Of a DNA stretch of 64,000 nt, positions 1-7,071 are shown in pieces; within the stretch, counting starts at the first letter, position 1, and each line of letters opens with the position of its first letter. The position numbers and the translations under genes are program-made. The notes beneath the pieces are model-generated. The model had not been told where the DNA came from. It did no database searches and saw nothing but the letters and a program-made list of their open reading frames with translations. Source of the stretch: Halieaceae bacterium UBA5044 (lineage in GTDB: Bacteria; Pseudomonadota; Gammaproteobacteria; Pseudomonadales; Halieaceae); NCBI GenBank assembly GCA_002416125.1, contig DIBU01000013.1, forward strand, positions 62,001-126,000, given 5' to 3'.

Positions 1-291
1 GCCACCAAGTTCGTCAATATTGCCCGGCGACACTTCGCCGCGCAGGGCGTCCATGCGGATGTCATCAAACTGTATGGCGCCATGGAACTGGCGCCGATGA
101 TGGACCTGGCAGATCTGATTGTCGACATCGTAGACACCGGTAACACACTGCGTGCGAATGGCATGGAACCGCTGGACGAAATCGCCCGGATCAGTTCCCG
201 CCTCATCGTCAACAAGGCTGCCATGCGGGCGCGTTATGGTGTGGTCCACGACCTTGTCGAGCGCCTCGCGGCGGCGGCGGAGGTCGCCTGA
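1..291 (+). CDS. hisG: ATP phosphoribosyltransferase, C-terminal part (HisG)
   Basis: The frame is open from base 1, so the 5' end lies outside the window; 96 codons and the stop remain. HisG joins ATP and PRPP in the first step of histidine synthesis. The visible part reads DLIVDIVDTGNTLRANG, the conserved PRPP-binding region of the catalytic domain, followed by a short helix that ends in VERLAAAAEVA. The end comes right after the catalytic core, so this is the short form of HisG, which lacks the C-terminal regulatory domain and works with HisZ. hisD starts 1 base after the stop, which fits a his operon. Identification rests on the motif and on hisD next door. Confidence 0.9.
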   Translation, partial: ATKFVNIARRHFAAQGVHADVIKLYGAMELAPMMDLADLIVDIVDTGNTLRANGMEPLDEIARISSRLIVNKAAMRARYGVVHDLVERLAAAAEVA

Positions 292-292
292 A

Positions 293-1588
293 ATGCGGCG
301 TCTCGACACCCGCAGCGCAGACTTCGACCAGCAACTGGATGCCCTGACGGCCTGGGAAGAGGGGTTGGACGCCGCTGTGGAAGCCGCCGTAGCGGAGATT
401 ATCGCGGCGGTGCGCCAGCGCGGTGACGACGCACTGCTGGAGTATACCGCGCGCTTTGATCGGCGGGTTGTTGCCACGGCGGCGCAGTTGGAGGTTCCAG
501 CGGAGCGCCTGCAGCAGGCCTTGAACACGATCCCCCAGCCCCAGCGGCTGGCTCTGGAGCAGGCAGCGGCGCGGGTGCGCAGCTACCACGAGCACCAGCG
601 GCAGGCCAGTTGGCAGTATCGGGACGAGGAGGGCAACCTGCTCGGCCAGCAGATTACGGCGCTGGAGCGGGTGGGTATCTACGTGCCGGGTGGCAAGGCG
701 AGCTATCCCTCATCGGTGCTGATGAACGCCCTGCCCGCACGCGTGGCCGGGGTGGACGAAATTGTGATGGTCGTTCCCGCGCCGGAGGGTGAGTTGAACG
801 ATCTGGTGCTCGCTGCCGCTGCCATCGCCGGCGTGGACCGCGTCTTCACGCTGGGTGGCGCCCAGGCGGTTGCCGCGCTGGCCTACGGTACGGCGACGGT
901 GCCGGCGGTGGACAAGATTGTCGGCCCGGGCAACATTTACGTGGCGACCGCGAAGCGCCAGGTGTTTGGCCGGGTCGGTATCGACATGATCGCCGGTCCA
1001 TCGGAAATACTCATCGTCTGCGATGGCACCACCGATCCGGATTGGGTGGCGATGGATTTGTTTTCGCAGGCGGAACATGATGAAAACGCCCAGTCGCTGC
1101 TGCTCTGCCCGGATGCGGAGTATATCGCGCGGGTGGCAGAGAGCATCGAACGCCTGTTACCTGCCATGGAGCGGTCCGAGATCATTCGCGCATCACTCAC
1201 CGGGCGCGGTGCTCTCATACTCACCCGTGACCTTGCAGAGGCCGTCGCGCTCTGCAATCGCCTCGCGCCGGAACACCTCGAGCTGTCCGTCGCCGACCCC
1301 GAAGCGCTGCTGCCCCAGATCCGGCATGCAGGTGCCATTTTCATGGGTGCCTACACCTCCGAAAGCCTCGGGGATTACTGTGCCGGGCCCAACCATGTGC
1401 TGCCCACATCACGCACAGCGCGCTTTTTCTCTCCGCTGGGCGTCTACGATTTCCAGAAGCGCAGTTCGTTGATCATGTGCAGTGAGGCCGGTGTGCAGAC
1501 GCTGGGTCGCGTCGCATCCACGCTGGCCCGCGGCGAGCAGTTGACTGCCCACGCCCGCAGTGCGGAGTTGCGCCTGCGCGACGACTGA
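293..1588 (+). CDS. hisD: Histidinol dehydrogenase
   Basis: HisD oxidises L-histidinol to L-histidine in two NAD-dependent steps, the last reactions of histidine synthesis. The 431-residue product has the usual family length. It shows the family stretches GIYVPGGKASYPSSVLMNA, VDKIVGPGNIYVATAKR, DMIAGPSEILIV, SQAEHDENAQS and the C-terminal AGPNHVLPTSRTARF with its catalytic and metal-binding His. The ATG at 293 is chosen over the upstream in-frame GTG at 152 because 293 follows the hisG stop by one base and gives the normal N-terminus (MRRLDTRSADF). Downstream it converges on the degS-type gene with a 10-base gap. A 7-bp inverted repeat (1582-1588 / 1592-1598) covers the stop codon but has no T-tract. 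In Pseudomonas hisC follows; here it does not. Confidence 0.96.
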   Translation: MRRLDTRSADFDQQLDALTAWEEGLDAAVEAAVAEIIAAVRQRGDDALLEYTARFDRRVVATAAQLEVPAERLQQALNTIPQPQRLALEQAAARVRSYHEHQRQASWQYRDEEGNLLGQQITALERVGIYVPGGKASYPSSVLMNALPARVAGVDEIVMVVPAPEGELNDLVLAAAAIAGVDRVFTLGGAQAVAALAYGTATVPAVDKIVGPGNIYVATAKRQVFGRVGIDMIAGPSEILIVCDGTTDPDWVAMDLFSQAEHDENAQSLLLCPDAEYIARVAESIERLLPAMERSEIIRASLTGRGALILTRDLAEAVALCNRLAPEHLELSVADPEALLPQIRHAGAIFMGAYTSESLGDYCAGPNHVLPTSRTARFFSPLGVYDFQKRSSLIMCSEAGVQTLGRVASTLARGEQLTAHARSAELRLRDD

Positions 1589-1598
1589 CGATCAGTCG

Positions 1599-2711
1599 CT
1601 AGATGGTTGGTGAATGGCGCAGCGTACCGACGATGGCGCGCAGGTCGATGGATTGCTGGTTGCGCTGTACCGTGATATCGATGTTGTCGCCCGGGCGCAG
1701 TTGCGCGATGCGGTGCATGGTAATGCGCCCGTCCTGAACGGGCTCGCCATCAATGTGGGTGATGATATCGCGTACCTGGATGCCCGCCCGCTGTGCCGGG
1801 CTGTCCTCTGCCATCGCCGTCACTTCAAGCAACTGCATGCCTGGCCGGCGTTCATCCAGCCCGCGAACGGGTGCCACGCTCACGCCCAGCCAGCCGCGGA
1901 TGACCTCGCCGTAGCGGATCAGATCCTCCATCACAAACAGGGCCATGTTCACCGGCGTGGCCAGGCTGATGCCGATGCCGGTCGCGCTGCCCCGGGTCTG
2001 GTCGGCGCCGGTGTAGATCAGCGTGTTGATGCCCAGCAGTTCCCCGCGGGCATTGACCAGCGCGCCGCCGGAATTGCCGAGATGAATGATGGCATCGGTC
2101 TGGATGTAATCCTCATAGGCCGAGAGCTGCAGTCCGTAGCGGCCCAGCGCTGACACAATGCCCTGGGTGACCGAGTGGCCGAAGCCCAGCGGGTTGCCAA
2201 TGGCCAGCACCACATCGCCCACGCGCGCGGTGTCGGAGTTGCCGAGAGCAATGGGTTGCAGGTCCTCAAGGTTGATTTTGAGCACGGCGAGATCTGTGGC
2301 GGGGTCCGTACCGATGACCACGGCATTCGCCGAGCGCCCATCGTGCAGTAGCACCTGGATAGCATCGGCCTCGTGGATGACATGGTTGTTGGTAAGCACA
2401 TGCCCCTCCGCGGTCATGATGACGCCTGAACCCAGCGAGCGTTCGATCCGTTGGCGCTGCGCAGGCACCCGGTTTGACGGCCGGTTAAGCAGGTCGCCGG
2501 GGCGCGTTGCGCTGCGGGAGGGGATGAGCTTTGCCGTGTAGATGTTGACGACCGCGGGTGTGGCGCTGCGCACGGCGGCGGCGTAGCTCATGGCGGTGTC
2601 ACCGCGATTCACCGCGTCGCTGCGCGGCAGCACCCAGCGGTCCAGTATCAGCAGGGCCGCCAGCAGGCCGGCAATCGCGGGCCAGACAAAATAGCGCAGG
2701 CTGTTGGGCAT
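1599..2711 (-). CDS. algW: DegS/AlgW-type periplasmic serine protease
   Basis: An inner-membrane-anchored HtrA protease of 370 residues. The family starts the sigmaE/AlgU envelope stress cascade by cutting the anti-sigma factor RseA/MucA when its PDZ domain senses misfolded outer-membrane proteins. One N-terminal membrane segment spans residues 7-25. The trypsin-like domain has the triad His110 (LTNNHVIHE), Asp140 (ATDLAVLKI) and Ser214 (GNSGGALVN). A single PDZ domain follows (about 260-360), which separates it from DegP/DegQ with two. An oddity is that the residues before the catalytic GNSGG are His-Leu where Asn-Pro is usual. The position next to hisD matches algW in Pseudomonas; position near yhcB/zapE/rplM matches degS in E. 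coli. Confidence 0.92.
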   Translation of the reverse strand: MPNSLRYFVWPAIAGLLAALLILDRWVLPRSDAVNRGDTAMSYAAAVRSATPAVVNIYTAKLIPSRSATRPGDLLNRPSNRVPAQRQRIERSLGSGVIMTAEGHVLTNNHVIHEADAIQVLLHDGRSANAVVIGTDPATDLAVLKINLEDLQPIALGNSDTARVGDVVLAIGNPLGFGHSVTQGIVSALGRYGLQLSAYEDYIQTDAIIHLGNSGGALVNARGELLGINTLIYTGADQTRGSATGIGISLATPVNMALFVMEDLIRYGEVIRGWLGVSVAPVRGLDERRPGMQLLEVTAMAEDSPAQRAGIQVRDIITHIDGEPVQDGRITMHRIAQLRPGDNIDITVQRNQQSIDLRAIVGTLRHSPTI

Positions 2712-2804
2712 AGGGTGGCGGCCGTGTGTCGAATCGCAGCGTCATTGTATATGATGGTCGAAACATCCACAGCCACGAAACCGCAGAAATCCCGGAATAC
2801 CGCC

Positions 2805-3566
2805 ATGCCTGTACCGCTGCAAGACCTGGTGCGCCACATTGACCAGCTACTGGATGTTGCGCGCTTTCGCGATTACTGCCCCAACGGCCTGCAGGTGGAG
2901 GGGCGCGCCCGGGTGCACCGTCTGGTGAGCGGCGTCACCGCATGTCAGGCCCTGCTGGAGGCAGCGGTCGAGCAGCGTGCGGACGCGATCCTGGTGCACC
3001 ATGGATACTTCTGGCGCGGCGAGGCAGAGCCTGTGGTGGGCATGAAGCGCCGGCGGCTGGCTACGCTGCTGGAACACGATATCAGCCTGCTGGCCTACCA
3101 TCTGCCGCTCGATGCCCACCCCGAGCTGGGCAATAATGCGCGGCTGGGTGCACTGCTGGGTATGATCGACGTGCAGCGCCTGGACCCTGGCGACGCGACT
3201 GCCGTGGGCAACATCGGCCACCTGTCCGCGCCGCGGAAGGTGGTGGATGTGCTTGGTGACATCGCGCAGCTCACCGGGCGCACACCTCTGCACGTGGGGA
3301 ATCCCGAACAGTCAGTCCGGCGGATTGCCTGGTGTACAGGTGCTGCCCAATCGTATATCGGGCAAGCGGTGACGGCGGGTGCGGACCTGTACCTGACCGG
3401 TGAGGCCTCCGAGCCGACGGTACACATCGCGCGGGAGGAGGGTATTCACTTTGTGGCGGCGGGACACCACGCCACTGAGCGCTATGGCGTGCAGGCGCTC
3501 GGGGAGCACCTTGCCGCCGAATTCGGTCTGGAGCACCGGTTTATCGATATCGATAATCCGGTGTAG
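2805..3566 (+). CDS. NIF3-family dinuclear metal protein (YbgI-like)
   Basis: A 253-residue NIF3/YbgI-family protein. Members form toroidal hexamers with a dinuclear metal site; some databases name them type 2 GTP cyclohydrolase I, but the cellular role is not settled. Seen here: DAILVHHGYFW with the metal-binding His pair, YHLPLDAHPELGNNARLG, and the C-terminal FVAAGHHATERYGVQALG that completes the site. Start ATG 2805 gives MPVPLQDLVRHIDQLL, the normal N-terminus; the frame is open further upstream to 2715 but that extension looks unlike the family. It is divergent from the algW gene, with a spacer of about 90 bases. Confidence 0.9.
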   Translation: MPVPLQDLVRHIDQLLDVARFRDYCPNGLQVEGRARVHRLVSGVTACQALLEAAVEQRADAILVHHGYFWRGEAEPVVGMKRRRLATLLEHDISLLAYHLPLDAHPELGNNARLGALLGMIDVQRLDPGDATAVGNIGHLSAPRKVVDVLGDIAQLTGRTPLHVGNPEQSVRRIAWCTGAAQSYIGQAVTAGADLYLTGEASEPTVHIAREEGIHFVAAGHHATERYGVQALGEHLAAEFGLEHRFIDIDNPV

Positions 3567-3576
3567 GCAGGGCGCT

Positions 3577-4035
3577 TCAGCGATCCTGCGCGGGTTTGGG
3601 CTGGCGCTCGATGCCGAATTCCTCGTTGAGCATGCCCTTTTCACCGGGAGAGGTCTTCGGCGCGTAGTCCAGGGGCGGCTGGATTTGTGCCAGGTGTGCA
3701 GGAATCTCGGCGTCGTCCTCGGCACCCCCCTGTAACCGCTCCAGGGATACCGGCCCCTTGTCCTGACACAGGGTTTCCGCGCCGGCGGCGAGGTGATTGT
3801 GGACATTGCGGTAGCTGTCGGTCAGGGTGTTCAGCAGCCTCGCGGTCTGCGTGAAATGCTCGACCACCTCGTTTTCGTAGGCCCGCTTATCCTGGGTCAT
3901 CTGGTCCAGCTTGCGCTCCGTGTCGCGCAGCCGCTGGCCGTCTGCAGACAGGCGGCGGCCGAGCAGCAGGCCGATGGCACCGCCCACGAGCAGAGTGATG
4001 GCGCCGGTGACTATCAGAATCGTCAAACTGTACAC
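3577..4035 (-). CDS. yhcB: YhcB/ZapG family cell-envelope protein (DUF1043)
   Basis: A 152-residue membrane-anchored protein of the YhcB (ZapG, DUF1043) family, linked in E. coli to cell shape, envelope integrity and the divisome. There is one N-terminal transmembrane helix (about residues 4-25, containing a glycine-rich GGAIGLLLGRR end). A predicted coiled coil follows (about 30-80) with the family motif YENEVVEHFTQTARLLNTLTDSYRNVHNHLA. The C-terminal tail is low-complexity and rich in Pro, Glu and Gln. The start is a GTG at 4033-4035 with AGAGGAAA just upstream on the minus strand. It is divergent from zapE, an arrangement also found in E. coli. Confidence 0.88.
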   Translation of the reverse strand: MYSLTILIVTGAITLLVGGAIGLLLGRRLSADGQRLRDTERKLDQMTQDKRAYENEVVEHFTQTARLLNTLTDSYRNVHNHLAAGAETLCQDKGPVSLERLQGGAEDDAEIPAHLAQIQPPLDYAPKTSPGEKGMLNEEFGIERQPKPAQDR

Positions 4036-4188
4036 AGGGTTTCCTCTTTGCGGCGGGTAGGGCAGCAGCGAGTATACCGCAATCTGCGGGGGACTCTAGC
4101 GCGGGTCTGGCGAAAGCGTTGCCAAGGCCTCGCTGCATGGATAGAGTGTGCCGCCAGTTTTCCCATCAACACGAGGCCGGACAGCGGC

Positions 4189-5289
4189 GTGAATGCAGTG
4201 CGACAGACGCCCTGGGAGCGCTACCAGGCGGATTTGCAGCAGCCGGGGTTTTCCCGTGATCCTGCGCAGGAGACGGCTGTGCGTCTGTTGCAGGATGTCT
4301 TTGAGCGCCTGGTGCAACAGGAGCAGCGCCGCTCAGCGTGGTGGCAGTGGTGGCGGCGCCGCCCCGCGGCACCGGAGCGGGGTCTGTACCTGTGGGGCGG
4401 CGTGGGTCGCGGCAAGACTTATCTGATGGACACGTTCTTCGATTGCCTGCCTTTCGAGCGCAAGCTGCGCGTGCATTTCCACCGCTTCATGCAGCGCGTG
4501 CACGCGGAGCTCAAGCAGCTGGCGGGGGAGAAGAACCCACTGCAGCAGGTGGCGGATCGACTCGCTGCCGACGCCCGTGTGGTGTGTTTCGATGAGTTTT
4601 TCGTCACCGATATCGCGGACGCCATGATCCTGGGCGGCCTGATGGAGGCGCTCTTCGCGCGCGGCGTGACACTGGTGGCCACCTCCAACATCGAGCCGTC
4701 CCGGCTCTACCTGAACGGTCTCCAGCGGCAGCGGTTCCTTCCCGCCATCGCGCTGATAGAGAAGCACACACAGGTGGTGAACGTGGATGCCGGCGTGGAT
4801 TATCGACTGCGCACGCTGGAGAGGGCCGAGCTGTACCACTACCCGCTGGATGCGGAAGCGGACGTCAGCCTGCGCCAGAGTTTCGAGCGTCTGGCGCCGC
4901 ATGCCGCGACCGACGGCGCCAGCCTGCAGATCAATGGCCGCGCCATTCGCACCCGCAGCGTGGCCGATGATGTGGTCTGGTTTGACTTCGCCGAGCTCTG
5001 TGAAGGGCCGCGCTCACAGAACGACTACATCGAACTCGCCCGCGAGTTCCATGCAGTGGTGCTGTCTGGCGTGCCGGCGCTGGGTGTCGGCAATGATGAC
5101 GCCGCGCGCCGCTTCATCAACCTGGTCGACGAGTTCTACGATCGCAATGTAAAGCTGGTGATGGCTGCTGACAGGCAGCTGCTGGACCTGTATGATGGCC
5201 ACCGCTTGCGGTTCGAGTTCCAGCGAACCGTGTCCCGTTTGCAGGAAATGCAGTCTCACGACTATCTCGCCAGGGAGCACCGACCCTGA
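4189..5289 (+). CDS. zapE: Cell division ATPase ZapE (AFG1 family)
   Basis: A 366-residue AFG1-like ATPase. In E. coli ZapE joins the Z-ring late in constriction and destabilises FtsZ polymers in an ATP-dependent way. Visible motifs: Walker A GGVGRGKTYLMD (about residue 66), the family HFHRFMQRVH segment, Walker B VVCFDEFFVTDIADAM, sensor-like ATSNIEPSRLYLNGLQR, and the C-terminal YDRNVKLVMAA. The GTG at 4189 is chosen because it gives the normal family length and the N-terminus VNAVRQTPWERYQADL; GAGG lies at 4173-4176. The frame stays open upstream to 3793 but that part runs antisense through yhcB and is not conserved. Confidence 0.93.
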   Translation: MNAVRQTPWERYQADLQQPGFSRDPAQETAVRLLQDVFERLVQQEQRRSAWWQWWRRRPAAPERGLYLWGGVGRGKTYLMDTFFDCLPFERKLRVHFHRFMQRVHAELKQLAGEKNPLQQVADRLAADARVVCFDEFFVTDIADAMILGGLMEALFARGVTLVATSNIEPSRLYLNGLQRQRFLPAIALIEKHTQVVNVDAGVDYRLRTLERAELYHYPLDAEADVSLRQSFERLAPHAATDGASLQINGRAIRTRSVADDVVWFDFAELCEGPRSQNDYIELAREFHAVVLSGVPALGVGNDDAARRFINLVDEFYDRNVKLVMAADRQLLDLYDGHRLRFEFQRTVSRLQEMQSHDYLAREHRP

Positions 5290-5332
5290 GCGCGAGTGAC
5301 TCTGCCCGGCGACAGATTATTTTCAGCGGTGC

Positions 5333-5361
5333 TTGAAAAGCCGGGTGCGAAGCAGTAGTAT
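5333..5361 (+). promoter_or_regulatory. Sigma70 promoter of rplM-rpsI
   Basis: TTGAAA at 5333-5338 and TAGTAT at 5356-5361 are separated by 17 bases. Transcription would start near 5368, leaving a leader of about 35 bases before rplM. Confidence 0.7.
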
Positions 5362-5375
5362 TCGCGCTCTCGAAA

Positions 5376-5393
5376 TTGGAGCCCTCCAAGAGG
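5376..5393 (+). promoter_or_regulatory. rplM leader hairpin touching the Shine-Dalgarno site
   Basis: TTGGA (5376-5380) and TCCAA (5385-5389) form a 5-bp stem with the loop GCCC. The 3' arm overlaps the first bases of the ribosome-binding site AAGAGG (5388-5393), 9 bases before the rplM ATG. In E. coli L13 represses its own operon through the mRNA leader; this hairpin is a candidate for the same role, inferred from position only. Confidence 0.4.
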
Positions 5394-5402
5394 CGTTTAT
5401 TC

Positions 5403-5831
5403 ATGAAAACTTTCAGTGCCAAAGCCGAAGACGTGCGCCACGACTGGTTTGTCGTCGATGCGTCAGGCAAGACCCTCGGGCGTCTGGCCAGCGAAATCGC
5501 TCACCGTTTGCGCGGCAAGCACAAGGCTGAGTACACACCGCACGTCGATACCGGCGATTACATCGTGGTGATCAATGCGGAAAAGATCCACGTGACCGGT
5601 GCCAAGGCCAAAGACAAGATGTACCACCATCACACGGGGTTCATCGGCGGCATCAAGTCTATCTCGTTTGAGAAGCTGATCGACAAGGCGCCTGAGCGTG
5701 TGCTGCAGACCGCGGTGAAGGGCATGCTGCCCCGCAACCCGCTGGGTCGCGCCATGTTCAAAAAGCTGAAGGTATACGCGGGCGCAGAGCATCCGCACAC
5801 CGCCCAGCAGCCGCAAGCATTGAACATCTAA
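5403..5831 (+). CDS. rplM: Large-subunit ribosomal protein L13
   Basis: A 142-residue protein, the same length as E. coli L13, an early-assembly component of the 50S subunit that binds 23S rRNA. Conserved stretches: MKTFSAKAEDVRHDWFVVDA, GKTLGRLASEIAHRLRGKHK, YTPHVDTGDYIVVINA, PERVLQTAVKGMLPRNPLGR and KLKVYAGAEHPHTAQQPQ. The start is the ATG at 5403; the frame opens earlier at 5376, but that is within the leader. rpsI follows after 13 bases in the standard rplM-rpsI operon. Confidence 0.98.
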   Translation: MKTFSAKAEDVRHDWFVVDASGKTLGRLASEIAHRLRGKHKAEYTPHVDTGDYIVVINAEKIHVTGAKAKDKMYHHHTGFIGGIKSISFEKLIDKAPERVLQTAVKGMLPRNPLGRAMFKKLKVYAGAEHPHTAQQPQALNI

Positions 5832-5844
5832 CGGATATCCTTTT

Positions 5845-6237
5845 ATGTCAGCAACCCAGTATTACGGAACCGGCCGCCGCAAAACCTCCACGGCCCGTGT
5901 GTTCATCCAGACCGGTGGCGGTAACATCACGGTCAACAAGCGCCCCCTCGACCAGTACTTCGGTCGCGAAGTGGCGCGTATGATCGTGCGCCAGCCTCTC
6001 GAGCTGGTGGAACTGGCCGACAAGTTCGACGTCAATGTCACCGTTGAAGGCGGCGGTAGCTTCGGTCAGGCCGGCGCCATTCGTCACGGTATCACCCGTG
6101 CCCTGATGGACTACGACGAAGCCCTGCGTGGCACCCTGCGCCGCGCTGGCTATGTTACCCGTGACGCGCGTGAAGTCGAACGGAAGAAAGTGGGTTTGCG
6201 CAAGGCGCGCAAGCGTCCGCAGTACTCCAAGCGCTGA
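5845..6237 (+). CDS. rpsI: Small-subunit ribosomal protein S9
   Basis: A 130-residue protein matching S9 over its whole length. It binds the 16S rRNA head, and its C-terminal tail reaches the P site. Seen: YYGTGRRKTSTARVFI at the start, GGGSFGQAGAIRHGITRALM in the middle, and the basic tail KKVGLRKARKRPQYSKR whose final Lys-Arg contacts the P-site tRNA. It is the second gene of the rplM operon and is followed by a strong intrinsic terminator. Confidence 0.98.
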   Translation: MSATQYYGTGRRKTSTARVFIQTGGGNITVNKRPLDQYFGREVARMIVRQPLELVELADKFDVNVTVEGGGSFGQAGAIRHGITRALMDYDEALRGTLRRAGYVTRDAREVERKKVGLRKARKRPQYSKR

Positions 6238-6275
6238 GTGTGCGGTTGGCCGATCGGGCCGGCTGCCTCGTATCG

Positions 6276-6313
6276 AAAACGTCCGGTTTGGTATTCAGGC
6301 CGGGCGTTTTTTT
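6276..6313 (+). terminator. Intrinsic terminator of rplM-rpsI
   Basis: AAAACGTCCGG (6276-6286) pairs with CCGGGCGTTTT (6300-6310) in an 11-bp stem with one G-T pair and a 13-base loop, followed by T residues to 6313. Confidence 0.85.
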
Positions 6314-6369
6314 GTGCTGGAAAAACAGGGGGTTACTGGCAAACCCTTGGCGCTTTAGGGGCCTTTATG

Positions 6370-6398
6370 TTGCCAGCAAGGAACAAAATCATTACTAT
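6370..6398 (+). promoter_or_regulatory. Sigma70 promoter of the petABC genes
   Basis: TTGCCA at 6370-6375 and TACTAT at 6393-6398 with a 17-base spacer. It lies in an AT-richer gap after the rpsI terminator and about 77 bases before petA. Confidence 0.6.
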
Positions 6399-6474
6399 TT
6401 GCGGCATTTTTTGCGATGTCGTCACCCGAGCCTGTCAACGTCAGTGGCCAGGCCGGTAATCAGGAGTGAAAAGC

Positions 6475-7071
6475 ATGAGTAGCGATGGCGTGAACACCGG
6501 CAGGAGACGTTTCCTGACCGCCGCGACGAGTGTGGTTGGCGTTGCCGGCGCAGTAGGTATCGCGGTGCCGTTTGTCGGGTCGTGGAACCCATCGGCCAAG
6601 GCGAAAGCCGCAGGTGCCCCGGTAAAGGCGGACATCAGCAAGCTGGAGCCCGGTCAGATGATCGTGGTCGAGTGGCGCGGCAAGCCGGTCTATGTGGTTC
6701 ACCGCACCGCCGCCATGCTGGCGGACCTGGACAAGGTGACCGGTGACCTGAAAGACCCCGACTCTGCGATCTCGACGCAGCCGGCGTACATCGATGGCCC
6801 GGCGCGTGCGCTGCGCCCCGAGATTTTCGTTGCCGAGGGCCTCTGTACGCACCTCGGCTGCGCACCAAAGTACCGGCCTGAGGTCGGCGCCGCCGACCTG
6901 GGCGGCGATGAGTGGCTGGGTGGCTTCTTCTGCCCCTGTCACGGTTCCAAGTTCGATTTGTCCGGGCGCGTCTACGCCGGCGTCCCGGCGTCCACCAACC
7001 TGGTGGTGCCGCCGTACTCCTATGAGACCGAGTCGGTTCTGGTAATTGGCGTGGACGCGGAGGCAGCCTGA
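6475..7071 (+). CDS. petA: Ubiquinol-cytochrome c reductase, Rieske iron-sulfur subunit
   Basis: The 198-residue 2Fe-2S subunit of the cytochrome bc1 complex, which takes an electron from ubiquinol and passes it to cytochrome c1. The N-terminus carries a twin-arginine signal-anchor (GRRRFLTAATSVVG, then a hydrophobic helix), as in other bacterial Rieske proteins exported folded by Tat. Cluster-binding boxes are CTHLGC (C124, H126, C129) and CPCHGS (C153, C155, H156). ATG 6475 is preferred to the in-frame GTG 6466 because CAGGAG (6461-6466) is 8 bases before 6475. The stop overlaps the cytochrome b/c1 start by one base. Confidence 0.96.
   Translation: MSSDGVNTGRRRFLTAATSVVGVAGAVGIAVPFVGSWNPSAKAKAAGAPVKADISKLEPGQMIVVEWRGKPVYVVHRTAAMLADLDKVTGDLKDPDSAISTQPAYIDGPARALRPEIFVAEGLCTHLGCAPKYRPEVGAADLGGDEWLGGFFCPCHGSKFDLSGRVYAGVPASTNLVVPPYSYETESVLVIGVDAEAA

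Noticed and set aside
1582..1598. 7-bp inverted repeat at the hisD stop as a terminator
   Set aside because: Loop of three bases and no T-tract on either strand; too weak to call.
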